A stretch of 32,821 bases of DNA, taken from Russula earlei. Lineage: Eukaryota > Basidiomycota > Agaricomycetes > Russulales > Russulaceae. The stretch covers positions 1 to 32,821 of the forward strand of contig JAGFNK010000576.1 of the NCBI GenBank assembly GCA_025769875.1, written 5' to 3'. Of this stretch, positions 19,848 through 30,845 are shown in pieces (within the stretch, counting starts at the first letter, position 1; each line of letters begins with the position of its first letter). Both the position numbers and the translations under genes were made by a program. The notes under the pieces were generated by a model. It was given only the letters and a program-made list of their open reading frames with translations, did not search any database and had not been told where the DNA came from.

Positions 19848-20439
19848 TCATGAGCATGAGTGAAGGTGGGAGCCTCCTCCGACCTAAACAGATGCGCGGA
19901 TGAGTGGAGACAGTAGGAAATGAGATGCTTACATGCCTGCTGCAAGAGCGCGTCGATCACGTCGCCGTCCTCCATCGACTTCTGGGTGGCGCAAGCAAAC
20001 ACGCGTCAGACTCAAATATGACAAAGAGGGAGGAAGCGAGACACCTCTGCGGGAGTTTCTGTGGGAGACAGCCGCTCGCCGTCATACACAAATCTGAGCG
20101 TTCCTGCGCGACTCAAGGTCGGAACGATCGTCTTTGTAAAGTTGCAACTGTGAAGGGGAGCGCACCAGGATCTTTGCCGAAGCGTTTCTGAGAGTAACGG
20201 GTGCTGTAAACAGACGGGGATTCACTTCCAGAGATGAAAAAAATCGCGGACCTCGGCAACCTCGAAGATTTTTTTGAACTGCATGTTTGCCTTCACCTTC
20301 ACTGTGACCTCTAAACGTGGGCGCGTTCGTTCAGATCCAGCACAAGTCTACCGCGATTACAAGCAAGGTCCAACGCACGTGTTCCGGAGTGACTTATGAT
20401 GAGATTGAGTTTCGGCTTAGAGTCTTCTGGCTCTGACAT
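19848..20439 (-). CDS. SMT3: SUMO (small ubiquitin-like modifier) precursor, six exons
   Basis: Exons on the minus strand are 20379-20439, 20252-20310, 20166-20187, 20045-20103, 19937-19981 and 19848-19883. They total 282 nt, or 93 residues, with no frameshift or stop. The protein starts MSEPEDSKPKLNLIIS and has the SUMO core VTVKVKANMQFKKIFEVAE, KRFGKDPG, LRFVYDGERLSPTETPAE and MEDGDVIDALLQQ. It ends VGG followed by the tail GSHLHSCS. The Ulp-type protease would cut after the di-glycine, and the mature protein is then joined to lysines of nuclear and cytosolic targets (family knowledge). Introns are 68, 64, 62, 63 and 53 bp. The last one starts with GC instead of GT; only this choice gives the VGG end. 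The third exon is only 22 nt. The beta-grasp length fits the family. Confidence 0.95.
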
Positions 20440-21164
20440 CGCGATGCGGACTGGATGAGAAACGGAAATAAAGGAAACAGGGAATGGTGTGGGTTGTTGG
20501 TGGATCACACATGCTGCTTTGCTTTTTCCCGCGCTATCGCTGTTTGCCGAGCCGAGTGCATCCATTCCGACGCAGCCGACTATCTTCTTTCTTTGCTCGT
20601 CTCTCACCTTATTGACAAGGCACAGGTGATGCACCGCACCTCTGTTTGTTCCAGTATACTTCATAGTGACAATTCACCTATACGGCGCAGATCCTAACCT
20701 TACCACGACTCGGTGTATGGATGACCCACGGATGGAGACCTCAAATCAAAAACCCGAACGGCGCGAACTATTGATACGTTCTCGTTCGCTCGTTGTGGCC
20801 TTTTGTCCCGGGTTGCGATGCGTGGAAAGAGCCTGACAATTGCCTAATGTTTAAAAGGTACAGCCTTCAATCAGTGCAGAAACAGTTAAACTGGGCAGGG
20901 TCCTAGGGTGGTCCACCTCGAGTGGTCCGTATGCCCTGCCCTGTCTTGGTCGCCTCTCTGATTGTTCAACACCCCCGGTCCTACATCCAGTCGAACACCG
21001 AACCTGAGACTGTTGCCGGAGCGGATGGATGTCAGGCTCCTGCCGCGCAGCCAATTTTCCCTTACTAACAATTGTTTGCTCTTTATCGTGAATATGCTCT
21101 GCACTACAGGGCGGAGACAGTATATTTATCTCGTCGTTCTCGGTGGAGGAGGACATCGTAAAAC
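20440..21164. other. Intergenic region upstream of SUMO and of the left duplicated gene
   Basis: This holds the SUMO promoter (divergent from the gene at 21165). A minus-strand frame (20851-21160, starting MSSSTENDEINILSPP) is open for about 100 codons, but I recognise no family and its two halves do not splice convincingly. No TATA box stands out. Confidence 0.4.
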
Positions 21165-22040
21165 ATGTCGTCTTTTCACCTCGATATCCTCGTGGACGGA
21201 TTCCTCGCCCATACATTTTCACCTCAAGACGCCCATAACTTCCTCTCACTCTTGCTCAGGACACAGAACTTTCTGCGACACTATGATCTATCTTATTCCC
21301 AAGGAGCATGGTACATCATGCCGAAAGCGCCTTATGTCCAACCACCATCTCCAGGGTGTCCCATCCCGAATTCGCCCCTTCTGATTGATTTTAGCGTCGT
21401 GACTACTCGAGGCACCGTCGTCCCGCAAAGGCGATGGACCCCAGCCGATGAAGTCGACGTTCGACGACACGTCGAAAGCGCCGCGCTTCAGCTTCCAATG
21501 TTCTTCGTCAACCGTCGGAGTGGTGTCGGCTTCTGGTTGCCAGACATCCTTCAAGGCCGCGATCACGACCTTTATCATGGTGACAGAGAAGCGTCGCTCG
21601 GAGGACGGACAACAACAACTATCCGCATCAACGTGGGTTCTCTCTCACTCGCTTCCTTCTTGCCATCATTCTCATCCGTGATTGTCGACGACGCGCACAG
21701 TGGCCTGGTTATGGCGATTTCAAACGACAGATACCTGCCAAGGATGAGACTTACTCGCGGAACCCGATCACCCTCGCGCGTTTCATGAAACACATCGGCA
21801 CGTCGGTGGACAAGTTCTTCAACGTGAGCTATCTCGCCCCTCTTCCGTTATCGCCGTCCCTGATCGGTGCCTGTTTTCTCATCATTCTAGCAATGCATGG
21901 CGAGCGGCCATCTCGCGGACCCCAGGTGGAGGATCGGGATGCAAGGGATCACGCAAAGCGACGTCAAGATCATCGGCGCTGTTCACGTCTCCGCAGGCAC
22001 GTGGATGCCCATCATTCAACTCACTGGATATGTGCTGTAG
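21165..22040 (+). CDS. Uncharacterised WPGY-motif protein, truncated left copy
   Basis: Three exons (21165-21632, 21701-21823, 21891-22040) with introns of 68 and 67 bp give 246 residues from ATG 21165 (MSSFHLDILVDGFLAHTF). The first exon ends GGRTTTTIRIN. The second starts WPGYGDFKRQIPAKDETYS and continues ITLARFMKHIG. The third has DVKIIGAVHVSAGTWMPII. The second and third are conserved with the right copy at 27246-27573. The right copy continues through a splice donor GGTATGTG; here it reads GGATATGTG, so translation stops at TAG 22038. The N-terminal half of the right copy is absent. The role is unknown, with no transmembrane segment or catalytic motif recognised. It may be a decaying paralogue. 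Confidence 0.6.
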
Positions 22041-22160
22041 GGGAAAGCTGATGGGCATAAAATCCCACACGATCGATCTGTCGAGGAACACTTAGATGGT
22101 CATTCTAGGATAGAAAACCAACTCGCATCGTTGGGTATTATTAGGACGCTGACATCGTTC

Positions 22161-22198
22161 CGGACATTCCAGATAATTTGTAGATACCAGAATGTCCG
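22161..22198. repeat. Hairpin at a deletion point in the left copy
   Basis: CGGACATTC (22161-22169) and GAATGTCCG (22190-22198) form a perfect 9-bp inverted repeat with a 20-nt loop. It sits where the left copy lacks about 570 bp found in the right copy. Confidence 0.6.
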
Positions 22199-22976
22199 TG
22201 CGCTGTGCTATCCTTCATGCAGTGATCCCCTCCGGTGTAAAGCACCCCTCTTCTATACCTATAGAACTTTGAATGGATATTATATAACTAGAGATCAGAA
22301 ACAGCGTGCGGCCATGTTATCATCATCAGTGCACTGTGAATGACCGACGGTACGACATCATGATCGAGTAGCATCCCATCGATGTCATTCGTTCTTGTAC
22401 GGCATCTCTCTTTGGTTAAACGAGACCTTCGCGTTACACTATGCGGCGCCAGCATCGGCACCGAGATTGTGGACTTAATGCGTGGTTCCTTGAAACATGT
22501 GCGGGGAGTGGAGTACCGTATATGTCGGCTAACGATGCTATGAAACCGGAACAAACAACCACGTTGATCCTCGTGTCTCTACAGCATCGGCGCTACCGCA
22601 CCGCGGCGCTCGTCAGGAGTGCTCAACTCCGCTCGCTTCTTTCAACGGGGCCAGGCCACAACAGCCTCCCACAACCTCGTTTCTCCCACGACGCAAGGCC
22701 ATAACGTCCCGCATCGCAGCGCCATCGACCGCGTTGCAAAAAAAAGAATGGGGTGCTCCAGCCGCAGAAAATCGAAAGTCAAATCTGGGGGCCCCCCCCG
22801 CTGTTCCCCCCTTGCCCTTCTTCCCTTCCATCCGGCGCAGGATCGACCGAGTGGGAGCTCCAGGGGGATCGAGTGGACTGACACTCTGTTCTTTGATCAC
22901 GAATTCGGTCGATGATAGCGTCCACTACCGCCGCGTGGGCATCAATTCTCATCTGATGCCCACGCCTATGTTAGAC

Positions 22977-24430
22977 ATCCCCCCCCCCCCCCCCCCCCCC
23001 CCCCCCGAGGACCGGGAGCGCCACCCAAAATGAATGAATGAACGCGTCTCGAATATTGCCGTCCGATCTGCCACGAGACCGACAACGAGAGGGCCTATAA
23101 ACGACGAAAACTGTCGCGCGGTCGATCAACGCATGACTCACTCCTGAACGGACCAGAAGAGGCCAACATGGCAAGGACATACCTTATCGGTGATCAAGAA
23201 CAGCCATACCATCGTGCCTCGTTCTCCGGGAGGGACGACCTCCGCGTATAAAGCCCGCGCACAGCTTTTTGGAACGCACCATATGGCGCGCTGAGATATA
23301 CTGCGAGCACGAACATCTCTGCTTGGACTCGGACATCGTGCACCGCGCGGTGCGAACAGCCCGATGACGCCATACAGCGGAATGATGCTGGCGGAAATGA
23401 TGAGCACAGAGCGGGATGTAAGACGGAGGCGACGTTGGATGGTTGGCCACAGAAGCGCGCCGAGGATGCCAGCACTTGTTGCGAGCACGCCGACGAGTAC
23501 GAGAGGGCTAGGTGGCATTTGTTTTCGCGAAAAGGAGCGTAGTCGAGGTGAGTGTAGTGAACCCTAGAGAGCGATGCTTATCATAGCATGTATTGCAAAA
23601 GAAAGAAGAGTATATATCATCGGAAGGGAAGAACCATGCAATAAGACAGCGGAATGTGTTGGTTAGCATATTTCGCCAGGGCACTCGCTGGTCTCTTCTA
23701 CGAATCCACCCCTTCTTGCCGTAGAGTCCATTCAGCCTTTATGATAGGAACCGCCTGAGAGGCGGCATCGTTCGCGAGTAAACCCTCGTGCTCCTCTGTC
23801 ACGACGTCGGCGTTTTGTGTCTCCTCAAATCCACTGGCGCTGGGAAAGAGCAGGAGAACTGGGATGGAAAAAAAGGCCCACCATGCTCCAAACCCACCAA
23901 TCGCGAATCGAAGGCAGTCGTAGAGAATGGTGCGCACGGAACAGGGAGTACAGTGAACAGCAGCAGCAAGGAGCCAGCAGTGCACCCACTGGGCCAACCA
24001 CTGAACCAAGAGCAAGAAGTCGTCTGTCGAAAAGTGCATATGCTGGGCTTGAGGTAAAAGTTGAGTGTATCTGTCAAGGATTTGTAGAAGCAGGGATCTC
24101 AGACGTCAGCCGTCAGCAACCCTAACCCTAACTCCGACCAGACAGAACAGAAATAATCATAGAAAAAAAAAATCACTCCCGGCATCAACATCAACAACAC
24201 CCCATTTCTGATAACCCCTACAGGGGCCAGTTCACGGTCCGAGAGAGGATGCAAATCTGCAGCGCTGCAGACACTGACCGCGAAATGCTCATCATGACAG
24301 ACCCAGGAAGCATGGAAGAATGGGAACAATCGCGCTGGCAAGGGCACAGCTAAGCCAGCCCCAAAGCTTGCATCTGTGTTCTTTCGATGACGATGGCGGC
24401 GGCGGAGATGGGTGAGGGGCTGGGTTATGA
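22977..24430 (-). pseudogene. ATG22: ATG22 pseudogene, left copy
   Basis: Parts of Atg22, the vacuolar amino-acid exporter of the major facilitator type, can be read: KEHRCKLWGWLSCALAS (about 24360-24400), RFAIGGFGAWWAFFSIPVLL and FPSASGFEE (about 23820-23900), MPPSPLVLVGVLATSAGI...ALLWPTIQRRLRL (23400-23518), ALYAEVVPPG and ITDK (about 23185-23250). The start codon seen in the right copy is lost. About 215 codons between the N-terminus and the middle are deleted. There are frameshifts, including one near 23330, and the last exon is degenerate and contains a run of 28 C (G on the coding strand). It is clearly non-functional next to the fuller copy at 28976-30853. Confidence 0.88.
22979..23006. 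repeat. Homopolymer of 28 C
   Basis: An uninterrupted run of C from 22979 to 23006, in the former last exon of the left ATG22. The right copy has only CATCCACCCCCGCG at the matching place. Confidence 0.95.
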
Positions 24431-24941
24431 GTTGAGCCAACCGTCGCAATGTGAGCATACATCACTCAATACAGGTTATGAGTAATGATGACACAGACAG
24501 CTGTAGGGACTGCGGTAGAGGGGACCAGTTCACTTGAAATAGGCTCATCTTCATAAGTGATCTGACTGAGGACGACTTTTAGCAGATGAGTTTGGCCACA
24601 AACCCAAGTTCTGTTGGATGTGCGGCCAGCCAGGTGGCGTGTGAACGGACAAAGCCGGACCGTACGTGTAATAATTCGTTTGTTCTTCCCCATCAGTCTT
24701 TCATACACTGAGGTCAGTACTACACTCTTTACCGTTCCCTCTAAAACTAATACTGTACATAGCAACGTTCCTTTTAGGTTAGCTCACTAACTAATACAGT
24801 CTTTCATACACAAGACTGAGCAATGTTCCTTTTAGCTCCAAGCTCCAACAAGTTCGGTGTGTGCTAAGAATCCCACGTACATATATATGGCAGTTTTGCG
24901 CCCATCCTACCTAATATCCACCGTGATCTCTCTGATCCCCC
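24431..24941. other. Spacer between duplicates, promoter of the right WPGY gene
   Basis: An imperfect direct repeat (about 105-bp period) has CAGTCTTTCATACAC at about 24694 and 24799, and GTTCCTTTTAG at about 24767 and 24826. A TATA-like ACATATATATGG (near 24882) lies about 60 bp before ATG 24942. No gene was seen. Confidence 0.55.
24882..24888 (+). promoter_or_regulatory. TATA-like element before the gene at 24942
   Basis: TATATAT at a suitable distance from the start codon; inferred only. Confidence 0.45.
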
Positions 24942-27892
24942 ATGAGCCACTGCAACACCTTCCGTGAAGAACTTGCTATTAGGTACCCTATGCTCGGTCA
25001 TGCCCTATGGGAACCAGATCCAGGGGGGCTATATGATGCCGTCGAAGTGGGCGATGTTGGCGTAATTCGCGGAGGCCGTTTTCATCGTCTGTTTAATGCT
25101 TTACGTGGTCACCAGCCATCAGATCCAGACCATCGCGACGGTCTGCGTTATCCTCGGCAATTGCAACCCAGGACGCCAAATCATATTATCAGGAGTAGAG
25201 ACTACCAGAAAGACTTTCCCTCGAAGAACGTGACAAAGGTGGATCGTGGACTGAACATCCATGCATTAGGGTAACAGAGTTTGGCTTCCTCCACAGATCC
25301 TCGTCGCTTACACATTATTAGACCCGACGATGGCACACAGATCACGATTTCCTGTTCTGGGAGGCTAGGCGCTTCGATATCTCTGCCTTTCCCAGCAGAC
25401 AGTGAAGACACCATCGCTCACGGTGATTTCAGTAGATGGGTAATCAAGAATATCGACGACTGTATGAGGCTTGCAGATGATCTTGGATGGGGAGTCAATC
25501 GCATGGAGGACATCATTCTCGTCACTGGGTGTCATCTCGCCAAGTCCTGGGCCAACGCCGCTTTCTCTGAGACCCGCGGAGGCGCAGAGGTGTCATTTTC
25601 AATTCGTGTGTCCGGTCATTCAGGCGTTCATCTTGAGGAACGGAACATGAGTGAAGGTGTGTTGAAGCTTGGTCCGAGTGGTGAGGTGGGCTATCGTACC
25701 AATTCGCTAGTTGAACATGGCCCAGGCTGAGCCTGTATCCCCAGAGTCTACCCAAGAACCAATGCATATTTATTCGAGGATACCGGGTCGCCCGCATCCT
25801 GAACATTTGGCCAAGACTTCGGGGAGCTGCAGGACCTGCTCCTGATATACACGAACCTGAACCTGATTCCCGTCTTGAGCTCATAAGCATTCCTGCCGAC
25901 TTTAATGTACGTTATCAAAGTAGCCTTCCGACCTTGTTTTACACTTAGAAGTATCGGGATCCCCTTCACACTCTGTTGGAGTACGTTGCTGAGGTGAGCC
26001 CATGTTGGCCATCGAGTGCCAATTACCCTATGATAGCGTGGGTCCTCAGCGTGCGCCTGATTGCGACTTTGCCCTCATACATGATTATGACCTTGACGTT
26101 TTGGAGGATGATGTATGATTATTTCTGCATCCATTTTTCTATCATGCTCACTCCCATAGATGCTGAAAAGCCTGCGGCCAGATGCACTTAAGAACCATCT
26201 CCAGAGATGCGAGGGAATCATTCATCAGGTTCAGTGTGGGAAGTACCTCTGGTATCACTATCCAACGTGCCCGGTTTTGATGGATCTACACAGAACTTGA
26301 ACCTGGTAGCAAGGGCAAGTCTGGAACATTTGCTACAGTGGCAACGTTGTCTGAGGACCTGTTCGACGTATTGAATGAAGACTGGGGCATCTCTAGCTCT
26401 CTCGCATCAGTGCAGCCATCAGGCTCTCCTCCCCTGTCCGGCAAGACCAGGGCCATGGTCTTGTCGCCTGATAATGACCTGTCCAGTCTTGCAATGAACG
26501 TATCCCCGCCTGTTTATACAGCGGTTGATCCGAATACTCGTGAAATCCCATCGTTTAATTCCTTCCAACCTCTTTCGCAACCCGGTCCCACGGCTTCCGT
26601 CTCTTCCCCTCAATCTATAACACATTCTAGGGGATCACAAATGAACGACGACGTTGGAACTATTCCCTCGGGACCTTCTGGGTCAAGACATGGAGAGACC
26701 GGAGGGACACCTCACTCAAGGCCAAACGATATCCTCGTGGACGGGTTTCTCGCCCATACATTCTCTTCTCAGGACGCGCATAACTTCCTCTCACTCTTGC
26801 TCAGGACACCGAACTTCCTGCAACACTATGATCTATCTTATTCACAGGGGGCATGGTACTTCATGCCGAAAGCGCCTTACGTTCAACCACCATCGCGAGG
26901 GATTCCCATCCAGAATTCGCCCCTTCTGATTGATTTTAGCGTCGCGACTACTCGAGGCACCGTCGTCCCGCAAAGGCGATGGACCCCAACCGATGAAGTC
27001 GACGTTCGACGATACGTCGAAAGCGCCGCACTTCAGCTTCCAATCTTCTTCATCAACCGTCGTGGCGGTGTTGGCTTCCGGTTGCTAGACATTCTTCAAG
27101 GCCGCGATCGCGACCTTGATCATGGTGACAGAGAAGCGCCGCTCGGAGGACGGACAACAACAACTATCCGCATCAACGTGGGTTCTCTCTCACTCGCTTC
27201 CTTCTTGCCATCATTCTCATCCGTGATTGTCGACGACGCGCACAGTGGCCTGGTTATGGCGATTTCAAACGACAGATACCTGCCAAGGATGAGACTTACT
27301 CGCGGAACCCGATCACCCTCGCGCGTTTCATGAAACACATCGGCACGTTGGTGGACAAGTTCTTCAACGTGAGCTATCTCGCCCCTCTTCCGTTATCGCC
27401 GTCCCTGATCGGTGCCTGTTTCTCATCTCATTCTAGCAATGCATGGCGAGCGACCATGTGGCGGACCCCAGGTGGAGGATCGGGACGCAAGGGATCACGC
27501 AAAGCGACGTCAAGATCATCGGCGCTGTACACGTTTCCTCTGGCACTTGGATGCCCATCATTCAACTCGCCAGGTATGTGCTGTAAGGGAATGTTGATGG
27601 ACATATGGTTCAACACGATCGGTTTGTCGAGGAACATTTTAAACGACCATTCTAGGATAGAACACCCTCTCGCATTGTTGGGTATTATAAGGACGCTGCC
27701 AGTGGCATCGTACCAAACATTACTGACGCCGGGGAACCATGCGCATATGCGTCACCCGCCATCCATCGTTCTCGGTCCCCTTACGTTGCCTCTCCACGCT
27801 CCAACCCAGATGACGGACTGGCCCGTCGCCCACCGTCGTTACCACCGCCTGGTGCCAGGGCTCGCTGTCCGATGTTTTCCAGCGCCACCTAG
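24942..27892 (+). CDS. Uncharacterised multi-exon protein, right (fuller) copy; possibly broken
   Basis: It starts MSHCNTFREELAIRYP and has WEPDPGGLYDAVEVGDVG and FHRLFNAL. Exons can be placed at 24942-25685, 25745-25906, 25949-25993, 26050-26112, 26160 to 27177, 27246-27368, 27437-27573 and 27661-27892, with introns of 42-87 bp. The second exon reads NQCIFIRGYRVARILNIW, and later exons RAPDCDFALIHDYDLDVLEDD and MLKSLRPDALKNHLQ. A Ser/Pro linker follows, then the WPGYGDFKRQIP domain shared with the left copy, and a Ser/Pro/Arg-rich tail. Two defects: an in-frame TAA at 25272-25274 (one change from CAA, Gln) and a one-base frame change between 26230 and 26310. N-terminal and WPGY parts may be two genes. 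Both resemble orphan families of Agaricomycetes (recalled); the function is unknown. Confidence 0.6.
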
Positions 27893-30845
27893 GTCTCGCA
27901 GACGGTTCGTACATTCATCTGATGCCTTGTTACGATGTTCCGGCCTCGTTGGCTCCTTTCACTACAGTTCCTCAGACACCATTCGTTCCTCTCTTGATAT
28001 GATCGGCCCTCCTTTACCAAAAGTACCTGTGTCCGCTGTGAGCTTTGCCTCGATTCCCCTTCATCATGTCTCGATCTCGATTCCTTCTCTCCGAGTTCTC
28101 TTAGTTCCTTTCTGTACTAGCAAAACATTTCAAGTAGCACTTTCTTGAATGACAGTTGACCGGCCTTCCTCCTTTCCGCCTCAGAAAGTCCGCGTGAACA
28201 CTCTTACGCCTTCGTCGACTCGAAGTCGCCTTTCCCTTGCTCGTCTTTACTCATTCTGGGTCTGGCTAGCATCACGATCACAGCCGTGGTCCTCGGACAC
28301 GCGACAACAGTGATCCCCTCCAGTGTAACGCACCCTTGAATATTTTCTGTGCCTATACAACCTTGAGTTTGAATGACCATTATAGGACCAGAAGGAGATC
28401 CGGACGAGCGAGCGGCCATGTTAAGCAATCGTCATCAGGGCGATGTAAAGGACCAGCGCGGCACGAGATCATGTTGTGAGTAGTGGTCCATCGATGTCAT
28501 ACGGCCCTGCACTGCATCTCTCTTTTAATTAAATGACACTTTTGCGTTATACGGCGCCAGCATCGACACCAAGAGTTGGGCCTAATGCATCGGAGGACGA
28601 GAGCGCCGCGTTCGTCCTTTTGAATGGAGAGAATAGATGTAGAACAGATGTCAGCAAACGATACTATGAAACCGGAACGCGGAACAAATGATATCCTCCG
28701 TATCTCTACAAGGTCGGCGCTACTGAACCGCAGCACTCGATAGAGTGGGCAACTCCGCTCGCTTCCGTCAACGGGCCAGGGCACAACAGCCTCCAACCTA
28801 GTTTCTCCCACGACGCAAAACCATGATAACTCAGCGCCTTCGACCGCGTTGCAAAAGGGGGTATTCCAGCTGGGAGGGGCCGCGATGCCCCTCCCCCTCC
28901 ATTTCCTCTTCAGCTCCCTCTATCCGGCGCAAGAATGGGAGCGCCAAGGGGGGGAGATCAAAGTGGGCTGACATTCTATTCTTGATTACCAACCCGATGA
29001 TCGATAGCGTCCACTTCTGCCGTGTGGCCGTCGTTCTCATCTGTTGCCCACGCCTGTGCGTCCGCTCGCCCACGTTCAACATCCACCCCCGCGAGCACCG
29101 GGAGTGCCGCCCAAAGCATGAACACAAGGAAGACAAACGCGTATCGGATGTTGCCCGTCAAGTCTGCCACGAGTCCGACAACGAGAGGGCCTATAAACGA
29201 CGAAGACTGTTGCGCCATTGATCAACGCACGACTCACTCCTTAACGGACGAGAAGAGGCCAACATGGAAAACACATACCTTATCGGTGATTGAGAACAAG
29301 CCGTACCATCGTGCCTCCTCTCCGGGCGGGATGATCTCCGCGTATAAAGCCCGCGCATAGCTTTGGAATGCACCATATAGCGCGCCGAAATATACTGCGA
29401 GCACGAACATCTCTGCTGGGACTCGGAGGCCCCATCGTGCTCCGCGCGGTGCGAACAGCCCGATGACGCCATACAACGGAATGACGCTGGCGGCAATGAC
29501 GAGTAATACGAGCACACGGAGGGATGTAAGGCGGAGGCGACGTTGGATAGTTGGCCACAGGAGCGCGCCCAGGATGCCAGCACTTGGTGTGAGCACGCCG
29601 ACGAGTACGAGAGAGCTAGGTGGCATATGGAGAGTCGTCTTGGCGAAAAGGAGCGCCGTCGAGGTCAGTGTTGTGAACCCTAGAGAGAGATGCTCAGCAT
29701 AGCAGGCATTGCGGAAGAGGAAGTATATACCATCGGAAAGGAGGAACCATGCAGCAAGATAGCGGATGTGTTGGTTAGCCGTCGGATATTCCGCCAGCGC
29801 AACATACTTGCTAGTCTCTTCCACGAATCCACCACTTCTCGTGTTAGAGTCCGTTCAGCCTTTATGATAGGTACTGCCTGAGAGGCGACCTCGCTCGCGA
29901 GTAAACCCTCGTGCTCCTCTGTCACGCCGGCGTTTTGTATCTCCTCAAATCCACTCGCACTGGGCAAGAGTAGGAGAGCGGGTATGGAAAACAATGCCCA
30001 CCATGCTCCAGAACCACCAATCGCGAATCGCAAGGCAGTTGTGGAACCTCCTGCGCGCTGGACAGGGAGCACAGTAAACAGTAGCAGCAAGATGCCAGCA
30101 GAGTACCCGAGGGCAATGCCAAGAGAAGATATGCGCGCAGTCGCGCGGGAGAGCTTCTCTGTGTTTTCGCGGTCTGAAGCGGGTAAGGAAGCTGCGGCAA
30201 GACGGGGGAGGTATGCATTGAGCACCACGATGGACGCGCCGAATCCGATATTCGCCAAAATAGCAAGGAGACCAGAGAGTGGCCATATGGGAGATGAAGA
30301 GGGGAGGAGGAAGAAGGAGAGGGCAGAAAGGGAGCCCAGTGCGGCAAAACCGAAGAGCAGGGGCTTGCGGTATGAGGCTTGGTATTACGGCGCTAAGATA
30401 AGGGGGGTGCCGAAGGAGGATGCAAAAAAACGCACCTCTATCCGCAATGCCACCCATAGAAATTACGGTCAACGCTTGCAGGGCAACCGAGACGGAGTAT
30501 GTATAGAGGCTACATAAAGCATCAGGGATCTTTGTCCGAGCGAATGGATGAAGCCACACACACCTAAAGCTTGCCGTGTCAATCCAAGTCCAAATAATTT
30601 TACAACGCATCTGATTTCTTCTTCTTCTGCCTTACCCGCGGGCGGTGCGGGACTGGAGGAACATGGGATTGTCTTGTCCGGGAGTAGAAAGCCATTGTCG
30701 CGCGCGAAACTGTTCGAGACAGATTGGAAGAAAGAGTGTGAGGGAGACGATAACGAAAACCTCGCTGGCAAAGGCATAGCTGAGCCAACCCCAAAGCTCG
30801 CGTCTGTGTTCTTTCGATGTCGATGACAACGTCGACGACGGAGAT
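26727..30845 (+). repeat. Segmental duplication, right copy
   Basis: Direct-oriented partner of 21182-24430. It holds the complete spacer between the WPGY exons and ATG22 and nearly the whole ATG22. The 5' part of the WPGY gene (24942-26726) and TFIIS lie outside the duplicated unit. Confidence 0.88.
27893..28975. other. Spacer between convergent WPGY and ATG22 genes
   Basis: No gene recognised. Part of it (28300-28975) is kept in the left copy (about 22220-22976), while 27730-28300 is absent there. A 272-codon frame to 28148 overlaps the gene tail in another frame and has no recognisable motif. The region probably holds the 3' ends of the two convergent genes. Confidence 0.45.

Larger units (their letters stand above)
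21182..24430 (+). repeat. Segmental duplication, left copy
   Basis: From CGATATCCTCGTGGACGG (21182) the sequence runs parallel to 26727 onward. The match covers the WPGY exons, the spacer and the minus-strand ATG22, to about 24430. Compared with the right copy it lacks about 0.57 kb (right 27730-28300) and about 0.65 kb of ATG22 (right about 30115-30755). It has unrelated sequence at about 24060-24330. Confidence 0.88.

Noticed and set aside
19904..20191. Plus-strand frame opposite SUMO, and other frames at 20311-20697
   Set aside because: They are antisense shadows or intron read-through of the SUMO exons, which account for the sequence fully.
24116..24133. A chromosome end or subtelomere junction
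   Set aside because: Only two telomere-type units are present, flanked on both sides by duplicated gene sequence.
26338..27333. A separate gene starting at 26338 (331 codons)
   Set aside because: The first codon is GTG, not ATG, and the protein-like reading continues upstream (EPGSKGKSGTFAT). The final residues MRLTRGTRSPSRVS come from reading through an intron.
27330..28148. 272-codon frame after the right WPGY gene
   Set aside because: It overlaps the WPGY exons in another frame, includes their introns, and the exon at 27661 reads sensibly only in the alternative frame.
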